Part shown: piece after piece, positions 25,501-36,000 of the stretch | How the letters are laid out: each line of letters opens with the position of its first letter | Position numbering within the stretch: position 1 is the stretch's first letter | NCBI GenBank assembly: GCA_030704615.1 | Contig: CM060732.1 | Coordinates: 39,599,053-39,663,052 of the forward strand | Length of the DNA stretch: 64,000 nt | From: Takakia lepidozioides | Taxonomy: Eukaryota; Streptophyta; Takakiopsida; Takakiales; Takakiaceae | Reading direction: 5' to 3' | Translations under genes and position numbers: made by a program | Notes under the pieces: model-generated | Told to the model about the DNA's origin: nothing | Database searches by the model: none | The model's input: only the letters and a program-made list of their open reading frames with translations

Positions 25501-28500
25501 ATTGTGGAAGCAATTGAACATTTAAATGGATATAAAGCTGGTGGACCTGATGGTATTGTCAACGAGCTTATCAAGCACGGTGGCGATCCCATGATAGAGG
25601 CCCTAGTTCTCCTCTTTAACCTTATCTGGAAGACTGAAATGATCCCCTTTCGCTGGCGACAGGGGGTCATTGTCAATCTATACAAGAAGGGTGACAGAGA
25701 AGAACCGGGGAACTACCGTGGCATCACGCTCCTCAATGCTGATGGCAAGACATTCTGCAGAGTTATAAGTACTCGTCTCGAGGTTGATCTGGAGTCTAGA
25801 GGTTGTTTCCACGAAGGCCAAGCTGGCTTTCGGCGAAACAGGGGCTGTGTGGATCATATCTTCACTCTAAGCCAGATTATCCAGGGAAGGAAAAAAGAAG
25901 GGAAACCCACTTATGTCTTTTTCCTGGATGTCAAAAAGGCTTATGACACAGTGTGGAGAGATGGCCTATGGTTCCGCCTCTGGTCTTGTGGGATCAAGGG
26001 AAAGATGTGGAGAGTTGTCCACAACTTGTATGCTTACACCAAAAGCTGTGTCACTGTTAACGGACAGAAGTCCAACTTCTTTGACGTAGACCAAGGTGTA
26101 GCTCAAGGATGTACTCTCTCCCCTCTGCTCTTCAATGTTTTCATCAATCAACTCCTCGAGGATGTGGAAAGTGAGGGATTTGGGTTATGGGTGGGTGATA
26201 CCACCATACCAGCCCTTATGTTTGCGGATGACTTCGCAGGCATAGGGGAGACTCCAACCAATCTCCAGGAGTTGATTGATTGCACAAAGAGATACTTTGA
26301 TCTTTGGGGGCTAGAGGCTAATGTCAGCAAATGTGCAGTGGTAGCATTCAACGACAGAGGAGAGGGAGGAAGTGATCTTAAGTGGCAGTGGGGTAGTCAA
26401 GAGATCCCGGTCCTCCCTTCCTACACTTACCTGGGCGTTGAGTTCTCCTCCAATTGTAATTGGGATGCACATATCCAAAAAGTTGTTCAAACTGGCAAGG
26501 GCAAAGCTCTGGGGCTCACTAAATTTTTCCACTGCAGAGGGGTCAACTCTGAGGTTAAGAAAACCATGCTTTGTCAAGTTATTAGACCTGCCTTGGAGTA
26601 CGGATCTGCTATATGGGTTGATAACTCCAACCAGGCCAAGTCTCTAGAATCTATTCAAGTGGGGGTGCTTAAGGTGTGTATGTCAGCATGCTCCAAAACA
26701 GTCAATGTGGCTGTTCGGGGTGAGTTTGGCATTCCGTCCTTAAGCTCCCGACGAGATGAATTCAAGGTCAGATGGTGGGGTCAGCTGCAACATATGCCCA
26801 ACACCAGATATCCTAAGTTAATCGACTCTATATCTTGGAAACAGGACCGCCCTGTCAAACAGGCTAAGTCCTGGCAGAAGAGAGTAGAAGAGATCCTCAA
26901 GGACCTGGACCTGGATCCGCAAGTCTTGACCCTGCTGGATAAATCTGACTTAGAGGCTGTAGTGTCCAAAGCCATGTCTGTTGCCATGAGATTGTCTGAT
27001 GAAAATGAAATTAGGCAGAAAACTTCCCTGAACTTGTTTCCAGTCTGTGACATGGGGGAGGACATCTTGGATGACCTCAAGGGTCTGCCCACTCTCGGCA
27101 CTAGACTGAAATTTAAACTCAGGGCAGGAAGCCTACCTTTGAACAGCAAACAGAAGCAGAGAGGAAAGGGAGAGTGCAATTGCCCGTTGTGTGGGCAATC
27201 TGAAGACAGTATTCATTTTCTGATACACTGTCCCGGGTTCTCTCACCAAAGAGACGCTCTCTTCAAATCTATTAAGGGTATTGTGCCTGTACCCCTGTTT
27301 ACCAACTTTGAAAGTCTCGAGGCTGAGCCAAAAGCCCAGGCCCTCCTGAGGCCTAGTTTTTGGGCAAATCACACACAGCAGATTGATGCTTGTGTGAAGG
27401 GATTTCTAGAGGATATCTGGAAAACCCGGATTAATTCTATATATGGAGGTAAGTCTTACTACCAACGTCAGCCCCTGACAGAGGTAGGTTCTGTCCCTTT
27501 TGTTCCCGCTCAAACTGGGCGCAGGGTCAATGGCCACAAGGCTACGGCAAACAACGTCTTAGGAGTACAATCTCTTTATCTTTTCTATCTGGAGTTGTCC
27601 ATAACTTGTATGCTCACACCAAAAGCTGTGTCACTGTTAAAGGACAGAAGTCCAACTTCTTTGACATAGACCAAGGTGTAGCTCAAGGATGTACTCTCTC
27701 CCCTCTGCTCTTCAATGTTTTCATCAATCAACTCCTCAAGGATGTGGAGGGATTTGGGTTAACGGTGGGTGATACCACCATACCAGCCCTTATGTTTGCA
27801 GATGACTTCGCAGGCATAGGGGAGACTCCTTCCAATCTCCAGGAGTTGATTGATTGCACAAAGAGATACTTTGATCTTTGGGGGCTAGAGGCTAACGTCA
27901 GCAAATGTGCAGTGGTAGCATTCAACGACAGAGGAGAGGGAGGAAGTGATCTCAAGTGGCAGTGGGGTAGCCAAGAGATCCCGGTCCTCCCTTCCTACAC
28001 TTACCTGGGCGTTGAGTTTTCCTCCAATTGTAATTGGGATGCACATATCTGGAAAGTTGTTCAAACTGGAAAGGGCAAAGCTCTGGGTCTCCCTAAATTT
28101 TTCCACTGCAGAGGGTCAACTCTGAGGTTAAGAAAACCATGCTTTGTCGCGTTATTAGACCTGCCTTGGAGCAATATGGGTTGATAACTCCAACCAGGCT
28201 AAGTATCCATTCAAGTGGGGGTGCTTAAGGAGTGCATGTCAGCATGCTCCAAAACAGTCAATGTGGCTGTTCGGGGTGAGTTTCGTATCCCGTCCTTAAC
28301 CTCCCGGCGAGATGAATTCAAGGTCAGATGGTGGGGTCAGCTGCAACATATGTCCAACACCCGATATCCTAAGTTAATCGACTCTATATCTTGGAAACAG
28401 GACCGCCCTGTCAAACAGGCTAAGTCCTGGCAGAAGAGAGTAGAAGAGATTCTCAAGGACCTGGATCTGGATCCTCAAGTCTTGACCCTGCTGGATAAAT

Positions 28501-31500
28501 CTGACTTAGAGGCTGTAGTGTCCAAAGCCATGTCTGTTGCCATGAAATTGTCTGATGAAAATGAAATTAGGCAGAAAACTTCCCTGAACTTGTTTCCAGT
28601 CTGTGACATGGGGGAGGACATCTTGGATGACCTCAAGGATCTACCCACTCTCGGAACTAGACTGAAATTTAAACTCAGGGCAGGAAGCCTACCTTTGAAC
28701 AGCAAACAGAAGCAGAGAGGAAAGGGAGACTGCAATTGCCCGTTGTGTGGGAAACCTGAAGACAATATTCATTTTCTGATTCACCGTCCGGGGTTCTCTC
28801 ACCAAAGAGACACTCTCCTCAAATCTATCAAGGAAATTGTGCCTGTACCTCTGTTTACTAACTTTGAAAGTCTCGAGGCTGAGCCAAAAGCCCAGGCCCT
28901 TCTGAGGCCTAGTTTTTGGGCAAATCACACACAGCAGATTGATGCTTGTGTGAAGGGATTTCTAGAGGATAACTGGAAAACCCGGATCAATTTTTTGTAT
29001 CAAGGTAAGTCTTACTACCAACGTCAGCCCCTGACAGAGGTAGGTTCTGTCCCTTTATGTTCCGCTCAAACTGGGCGCGGGGTCAATGGCCACAAGGCTA
29101 TGGCAAACAACGTCTTATTCTATTATGATTCTTTCACCTACAAAATACCAACAGGGATCACTTAACATGCAAATGTATCTTGGTGAAGAAACAGAAAAGC
29201 AGAGATACTCAACCATACTTACCACCACTTAGTGACCTTCTGCCTTTGCAGTTCCTACAGAAGCACTGCAAGGTCAAGAGAATAACAAAACAGATAATGT
29301 GGACATGGTGAATGTAAACGAGCCCACTGCTTCTGCAAAACGGGAGTAATAACTAACACAACAAACACACTTGTGCGTGTAACTTGATCAATTGATGGCC
29401 TTGACAATGGGGAGGACCCGGGGAAAAGGAACACACCTGTGGCCAGGCATAGGGCATTCTGGAACAGGTGCCTCTTTGCCAATGTTTATAACAATATCCT
29501 CAGGATAAATCCTTGCCTTCAGTTTTCCCATCTACAAAACAACCAAACGACAGGCACAGGGCACAAAAAAACACAAGCCGCAGTTAGGCAGCATTTACCC
29601 AGAATTTGTCAACAATGATTAGGATGTTACGTGTTATAATGCTTACAGACCTAGTGTGTGCAAGAAACTCATAACAAATCTCACCTACCCTCCAAACAAT
29701 TTCTCCACATGCATGTGAAACTGCAAACCGCATGGTAAACAACATGTTACCTTGGAAGCTCTATTGAAGACTTGCATCCACAAGCTTGTTGAGACCCCAA
29801 TTTATCAACTTTAATTAGACTGCAAGCTACTCAGAAGCATTCTTCAATCACACTAGAGAATACACTAGCAACTGACAAAATCATCTCAATTTCCAATTAG
29901 CACATGCAGCCACTAATATGTGCACCATCAGGACACAACCACACACCTCTCAACGCTTGCAGACATGGAGGCATTCAAGCCACTGATAAAACTCATAGAA
30001 AGGGCAGTTTCTTGGCACAATTCTATGGCCAGATTTAGGGACTGCCCCAGAAATATTTAAGTTACAGTTGAGTGAGACAGCAGACCTTTGGATGATCACC
30101 ACGCCCACGAAACAGACCTGGAGGTTCCACCCTAAAGTTACCAACCTGTGAAGGCCAAGGAACATTAGAATTACAAAGCCGATTCCTGATGCATCATTAC
30201 AAAAATAACCACACTTAGCATCCATTTCAACTAAGGAGTAGTACATCCTCGATGTGAACAGGAATTGGATGCCCAGGTCTTCAAAATGCTTGCACATCCA
30301 CAACCATCAAATAGTGGAAACCACATCTGTCAAAAGAAGAGCCTCAAAAATGGAGTTCCTAAATGAAGGGAAAAAATAGAGTTGATGGCAAACAGGTCAA
30401 ACAGGTTTTTGCATGAGAGTCACAGCCCACACGAAGGCTTCATAGAAGATGACAATTAGGAGCGTCAATACTTACTTTTTCCTTCACACCATCAACAAGT
30501 GCCCACATGTATCTCTCTTCAACTTTTAGTTTCTCCTCTCTCAACCTTTTCTTCTCCTGCAATAAGCATACATATATTGCAATTTAGAATTTCCAAGAAA
30601 CAGAGGTGAGCGCCAAATTATGTCCAAGAGGACCTTTGATTGCAATATGCACAACCACCTTAACAACCATCAGACAAAACAGTTCAAAATGATGGTCACC
30701 GTTCAACGCCTAACTCCCAGGTTCAGATAGGATATATAGCTCAAATCCATCTCAGAGCCTGGCCATTCGTATCTGACGTAAGAATGTACTCATAAGACGT
30801 TGTTTGCCGTAGCCTTGTGGCCATTGACGTAAGAATCAGTCTGCAAGACCTTCTTCATAGCCCAGTCACTCCTCCAGCTATACCTGACTACGATCTTCTG
30901 CAACTGTCTTCATTACCCATCAGCAAGGTGATACAGCATGAACTCAGGTGCTCACCTCTGCAGTCATGCTCTTCTTCTTCTCCTTCTCTCGTTGGAACCA
31001 GTCATAAATGGGAGTAAAATCACAGAGGTCAAGCTTCTTGATCACATGTTTCGACCCTAGGATTGGCTTCCAATCATTCCAAAAGTTGGAAATAAATGTC
31101 TTCTTTGTTGCATATTCTGAATCCTTCATAACCGCAAACATGGTTGCCACCTGTATCATCCACTCCCCATTTACTAAAAATTGCTTCTATCGGATATCTT
31201 TCGCAAGCTCCCTTCCACTCTCTTGCTCTCCCATTTTACAAACAACATACACATAAACAGGCCTAAGGAAATCAGTAAGCCAGACCACGTTAAATGGTTA
31301 CCTCCTCTTGTTCAGGGGTAAGGGACACAGGTTTGCCGTCATATAGCATCTTGATACCATGGGGCTCGTATGGAGGTGGAAAGATGACGCCACTATGTTC
31401 CAAAGTTTGCCACTTTTGTTCCTCACCACTTCCTGGCTCCTTTAGAGTCTTCGTGGTTCTTGTAACCTTCATCACCTTCTTTTTCTTCACCAGCTTCTTC

Positions 31501-33079
31501 ACTTGCAATGTCTTTGCTTTGCGTTGTTCCAAAAACTTTTTAGCGTTATTCGCTGTGGCCCCTGAGCTGGAGGATGATTTTGCTTTTTGCTGCACTGTGA
31601 CAGTTTTCTTGACGCCAAGTCCTGTGGAGGGTATCCGCTGGAGAAGAGGAACGTCATCTTCGGCATCATCATCATCAGAATCCACTTCCTTGGGCTCGGA
31701 CTTGACGGCTGATGACGTTGTCACCTTCAGCCCAAAGGTGCGTGGTAGAAAGAGGCTTTAGCATGCGCAACAGATGTAGGGATCTCACGAACGAATCCTT
31801 GTTTACACTAGTTTGACTTCTGCAACCTGAAAGCCTTCAACAGGGTATGTAGTGGGGGGGACAATCGAAAGTCCTGGTCATGCTGGTTGTACTGCAGTTC
31901 CTAGTCTATTGTAGACTTTGCTAGACCAAGTAATCCGGGTGAGCCTCAACATAATCATGTAGAACAATTTGACCCCCAAAAAAAGTCGGGCTATACCATA
32001 TTGACACTTCCTCAAGAGAACTAAGATTCCAGGTCACATGGCAACACTTACCTTCAGCTTTTTTTCCGGTGGCGCAGTTGAGGTGGAAGCTTTGGCCTCG
32101 GCCACTCGCTTTTTACTCCCACTTTCGACCTTCACAACAGTCTTCAGCACAACCTCTTTTCGCACATAGGTTTTCATTGGTTTACGCTCTGCCAGCGGCT
32201 TATCATCATCTGAGTCATCATCTGCTGGCGCTGGCACTGGAGCTACCTTCAGTTGGGCTCGATATGCCAGTGGTTTGTCATCATCTGAATCATCACTCGG
32301 GTCAATAGGTTTTGCAGTCATCACCTTCAGTGCATTGTTCCCTTGTGCCAAAGCTGTTGCATCTTCAACAGCTTCTTTGGCAGGTTTGGTTTGGAGAGCT
32401 TCTTTTGTGGGTTTTGATTTTGTCGAGTTTGGATAGCGACTAGCCAGAGGCATGTTGTCGTCTGAATAGTCATCATTGGCCAGCATTTGTGAAGCAGCTG
32501 CAGGTTTAGATTTTCCTGCATCTGAAATACTGGCTTTTGCAGCAGAAACGCCAGGTTTCTGTGATGATGAGGGAGGAGTTGACCTTGCCATTGTCTTAGA
32601 CTTGAGAGGCAGATTGGACTTTGATATAGAACCTGAGGGATGGTTAGCAGCTTGTTTTGATTGTGATGAATTGTTGAGATTCATAGAGGCAGAGGTTGAG
32701 GGCCGCGAAACAGTCTTGACTAAAGGCTTAGACTCGGGTTTTGTCCCAGCGCTTTTGCCTGTGGAAGCTAGCAGCCCTTTGTCATCCTGGACAGACCTGG
32801 CACCAACACTGCTTGATCTCTTAACTGTTTCAGGAGTAGAAATTCTGGCAGGTTTCACGGTGGAGGCCAAGGAGGGCCGCTTGAGGGTGGTGTCAGCATC
32901 GTTGACCACCTTCTGTTTGAATGGGGTAGCTTCACGCCGCTTGAAGACGATTGGCTTGTTATCCTCATCATCGTCATCCTCATTAACAGATACGGGGTGC
33001 ACTATAGTGCTCGTTTTGCCATTCTGTGCATCATGCCCATCCTTCAACTTCTGCCGCTTGGCTGCGACCACCTCCTCAT
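19576..33079 (-). CDS. TOP1: DNA topoisomerase I (type IB), 16 exons; first exon not located
   Basis: Relaxes supercoils through a 3'-phosphotyrosyl intermediate in the nucleus. Exons in gene order: ~33079-32052, 31724-31302, 31150-30956, 30556-30476, 30145-30086, 29531-29437, 25209-25053, 24638-24513, 23584-23504, 23251-23161, 23015-22882, 21845-21780, 21368-21279, 20813-20710, 20151-19983, 19644-19576. All have GT/AG borders and compatible phases, giving ~986 residues. The N-terminal ~480 are acidic/Lys-rich with repeated DD-x-x-PL motifs. The core has '[16 protein letters not shown]', '[16 protein letters not shown]' and '[13 protein letters not shown]', with active-site elements 'LALRAGNEK', '[15 protein letters not shown]' and 'CNHQRSVSK'. 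The catalytic Tyr lies in '[11 protein letters not shown]' (codon 20040-20042), and the end is '[12 protein letters not shown]'. No in-frame ATG precedes the acceptor near 33080, so a short exon upstream must supply the start. Introns hold all the LINE and SINE insertions listed below. Confidence 0.9.
21990..22319 (+). mobile_element. tRNA-derived SINE in a TOP1 intron
   Basis: A 330-bp insertion is flanked by a perfect 13-bp direct repeat TTGCTATGCACAT (21977-21989 and 22320-22332). Near its 5' end are an A-box-like TGCCCAGTGGTTAGAAT and, about 35 bp later, a B-box-like GGGTTTGAAGTC, the internal Pol III promoter elements of a tRNA gene. It ends in a (TTTTC)n-like tail. It lies between TOP1 exons 23015-22882 and 21845-21780, antisense to the gene. 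Confidence 0.8.
23622..24340 (-). mobile_element. 5'-truncated LINE copy 3 in a TOP1 intron
   Basis: Reads on the minus strand as the C-terminal ~230 codons of the LINE ORF, with gaps relative to copy 1. The segment with the CCHC motif is missing ('[20 protein letters not shown]' replaces it), so it is internally deleted. The 3' end is ...AACGTCTTATGAGTACAAT. A short direct repeat AGATAG (23616-23621, 24341-24346) borders it. It sits between TOP1 exons 24638-24513 and 23584-23504. Confidence 0.8.
24757..24973 (+). mobile_element. 5S-rRNA-derived SINE with LINE-like 3' tail
   Basis: Bases ~24789-24860 resemble plant 5S rRNA: 'AGATCCCGTCAGAACTCTGA', 'AGTTAAGCGCCTTTGGGC' and 'TAGTGCTGGGATGGGT' match the A-box/intermediate-element/C-box internal promoter. 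The 3' part, GGTCAATGGCC.TAAGGCTA..GCAA.C...GAGTACATT, matches the last ~45 bp of the LINE family nearby. An 8-bp direct repeat TCTCCCTC (24749-24756, 24974-24981) flanks it. It lies in the TOP1 intron between exons 25209-25053 and 24638-24513. A 5S head on a tail shared with an active LINE is the design of a 5S-type SINE mobilised by that LINE. Confidence 0.75.
25265..27571 (+). mobile_element. Non-LTR retrotransposon (LINE) copy 1, 5'-truncated
   Basis: Inserted antisense in the TOP1 intron between exons 29531-29437 and 25209-25053. It lacks the endonuclease part of ORF2 and starts just ahead of the RT domain. The 3' end is ...GTCTTAGGAGTACAAT with no poly(A). CT-rich stretches on both sides (about 25248-25264 and 27572-27586) may be a blurred target duplication. 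Confidence 0.85.
25268..27669 (+). CDS. LINE ORF2 fragment: reverse transcriptase and C-terminal CCHC
   Basis: One open frame of about 800 codons without interruption. RT motifs in order: 'YKAGGPDGI', '[17 protein letters not shown]', '[17 protein letters not shown]', '[12 protein letters not shown]', '[17 protein letters not shown]' and the catalytic '[12 protein letters not shown]' (FADD at 26221-26232). These are followed by the thumb-type '[18 protein letters not shown]'. A C-terminal zinc knuckle '[17 protein letters not shown]' (C-x2-C-x7-H-x4-C) starts near 27181. In the other copies the natural stop is TGA in CTTATGAGTAC; here it is GGA, so the frame reads out of the element into flanking DNA and stops at 27669. 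The apurinic endonuclease domain is absent, so this copy cannot transpose on its own. Confidence 0.85.
27592..29118 (+). mobile_element. LINE copy 2, more strongly truncated, tandem to copy 1
   Basis: Begins at the RT segment AGTTGTCCATAACTTGTATG, equivalent to about 26012 in copy 1, and ends ...AACGTCTTAT. It is nearly identical to copy 1 over most of its length. About 20 bp separate the end of copy 1 from the start of copy 2. Copy 2 may have inserted next to copy 1, or both may stem from a duplication. Confidence 0.8.
27606..29165 (+). pseudogene. LINE copy 2 ORF2 remnant
   Basis: Two frames, 27606-28184 and 28215-29165, together match copy 1 from within the RT palm (the FADD motif is retained) to the end, including the knuckle '[17 protein letters not shown]', where the last Cys is replaced by Arg. 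Small deletions near 28115-28205 remove part of the '[14 protein letters not shown]' segment and shift the frame. Confidence 0.8.
30786..30824 (-). mobile_element. 39-bp LINE stub with perfect 12-bp target duplication
   Basis: The 39 bp equal the extreme 3' end of the LINE family, ATGGCCACAAGGCTACGGCA...TTATGAGTAC on the minus strand. They are flanked by exact copies of TGACGTAAGAAT at 30774-30785 and 30825-30836. It lies in the TOP1 intron between exons 31150-30956 and 30556-30476. Confidence 0.9.
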
Positions 33080-36000
33080 CTACACCAACACATTTAGTTC
33101 GTAGTCAGCCTCTGAGCACTCCTGTGCTGACGACATCAGTCAGTTATCCACAAGACTGAAGCAAAGGCAGCACTAGTCGGGCAATAGACACTACCAGCAG
33201 AGACATACCAGTGAGGGGGCAAAGGAGGGATGACGATGGCAGACTAAAGTCCTCACCAGTGAGAGCACATGCTCGCAGTGAGTCGCATACAAACTTTTGA
33301 TTCCTAGCAATATATAACAACCCGAAACAGGGGGCACACTGCTTCCAATACAGACTCTGCAACTTTACTGCACAAAGTCACCTGAATCGATGCAAAAAGG
33401 CTACCATCTTCAGATTGTGGGCTGCAGGCCTGATCCTAGGTACTGAAAACTAGCATCCACCCAGCAACCCAGAATACGCCCTCAAGTCTGTCAAGCTTTA
33501 AAGGTTTCATCCAAAGTTATGTTATTGTAGAATTTGCATGAAAGCAGGGCCCTAGAAATCAATAAAAGCATGCCTACCATCTCCAGCTGCTCAGTGGCTT
33601 TCTCCACATTCTAGCTACTATTTGCAAGTGGCCCTGGCCTCCCTGCAGCTGCCCATACTTATGGAGCTCTGACCCTTTCCGCCATTCGGCCAACACGTTC
33701 TTATAGAAGGAAGTAATCATAATGGATCCTTAAAAAGATGCTGAGGAACAAGAGGTGAAGAGAAGATAAGGAAACACCCAAGATTAGAACAATATCCCTA
33801 CCTTCATGCATGCCCTGCTCTAATTGTATCCATGATCAATGCAGCATGACGACTCCTGGAGACCAATGTCTCTGCCACAAATTACCCACCATGCAGGGGC
33901 CATCTGCATGACCAGCCACGCTATACTCACTAGGCTACCACCCCTTTACCCACATTCATTTCCAAGACTTCCAAAAACAAAGACCTCAACGGCACACTCC
34001 TATGGTCATGACTGTGCTCTCTGGCATCTAGCATCTCCAATATTAGTTAAATCAATGTAAAGCAAAGACTCGGGGAGATTTACACTGCTCAGTCACCCCT
34101 AGTAAACCCCACAGACCTTTTCAAGAAATTCAAGTTGTTTATATGATAAATATATATATGGCAAGTTGATGACCAGGCTATCAACCCTTGCTGCTCGTGT
34201 GCATACAGGAGTTCACTACTACTAAATTCCTCCTGAATTGGTAATTTCTCAAATCCATCCTTTACCCTGCTCATATTTCATTGCAGACTTGTGTCGATCA
34301 GGACCAGTTATCTACAAGCCAAGATGCTCCACCCTTGAATGATAGACTTACTCCCAACAGCATAATATGTTCACTCTGATGGCTATTGCTCTCAAAGTGA
34401 GACTGGCAGAGAAACCTCAATTAGGAAATAACCTTGGGCCAATTTCGTGGATGCCTTTGACTTTCAAAAAGGTTCACCGAAGATGGGCACCAAAGATAGG
34501 CAGCAAGGAAGGGGAAACAAGGTAGGGAAAATATTATCAAATTGCACGTTTGAGTAGGAGTTAACAAGACTCATAAGGACCCCAGTGAACAGAACCCCGG
34601 AGACATGGCCAACAACAGGAGAATTGGTATGTAATCCACTGTAGCATCAATGCAGAGAAGAAAGAAGGTTGTTAACATTGCCCGAGGGCTCAAGGGGCAT
34701 AGCGATGCTCGCTGACGCTTCAATCTAGACCATAAGGGAGAGACAAGCTTCCTCCAAATACTGAGTAAGAGATAAAATTCAGACAGAAGGGCCCACCATA
34801 GCAAGAACGAGAAGTTTGAAAAGGGGGATAAAAGCGCATTGACCGGCGCACTACGAGGGCATCGGCCACCACCCAGCAACGGAGAGAAGGAGTACTCCCA
34901 CAGGACACACAACAGGATTGAGCAACCAGACATTTATAGACAAGGGGTAGAGAGAAGACGGCATTCACATACCCCGAGGCGAAGAGACCATCGTGCTGGT
35001 CCAAGCCTTGAGAGGGCTCCAGGATCGAGCTCGAGATGCATACAAAATCTTGGCCCACGCCACTCCACTCTACAAGAATCCGTCCCCGCACCACTCTCCC
35101 CGATACTTCATACCCCACAGCTCACCAGCAGCCGGCTCCCACAATACCCACCTTGCAAAAGCTTGGAGGCGAGGCACAGCAACAGTGCCACAAGAATGCG
35201 AGGGTCCCACAAAGAAGCGAGAGTGTGAGAGTGTCGATTTGAAGCAGCGATAGGTTCTACGCAGGCTGCAGAGATTTCGAGAGACCTCCGGGTGATTGCC
35301 AAAGACCTGGTGAGGAAGACGGAGGCCGTCGCTAAAGACACGCTTCCGCCGAAAGATTTTCCCTCCGGGCAGCCTGCTCGCTACCCCACCCCTTCAACCC
35401 TATTGTTCGCCGGATAATCCCTGGCGGCCATCTCCGGTTAAAGCCTTTATCCGTCGGAAGCAGCACCCATCTCTTTCCACTCTCCCCACCTTTCCTTACC
35501 TGCAGAGGAAAACGTAAAAGATGGGGCCCTCGAAAAAGAAACTTAGCTTCGGGCTGCATGGCGGGCAGCACTCGCCTTGTTGCCCTCAACCGCGCGCGGT
35601 CCCCTCGCACGGTGCTCCAACTGTGCGGTCGACTGCGCGGCTCCTCGGTTTCGCCACATGCCTTCATAATAACCATGCCATCATCCCCATCCATATTTCG
35701 CCCCGTTCTACGCTTCGTTGCAGGCGTGGATGGATGGCTTCCCTTTCCGCCTCTATCCTACATTCACCTCATCCATCCATTATGTGGAGTGACAACCAAG
35801 TTGTAGGGCCCAGTGGTGGTGGGAAGTGGTTGTGGGGTCAATCCACTGATTGGTGTCACAAATGTCCACCCTCCTGCTGGAAGGCAGTAGCCCTTCAGGG
35901 TCAAGAGTCACCACACCATAATGTAGCCTTTCTTCTGGAGGCGTCATATATATATGTATATAGGATTCACCATCCTCCCAATCCGCTTAGTTGGGTAATA

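Noticed and set aside
32476-33159. 227-codon plus-strand frame
   Set aside because: Shadow of the TOP1 N-terminal exon, which has the family-typical acidic/Lys-rich sequence on the minus strand.
35332-35694. Minus-strand ATG frame beginning MDGDDGMV as a possible first TOP1 exon
   Set aside because: Acidic start is suggestive, but no donor/phase combination could be tied to the acceptor near 33080.
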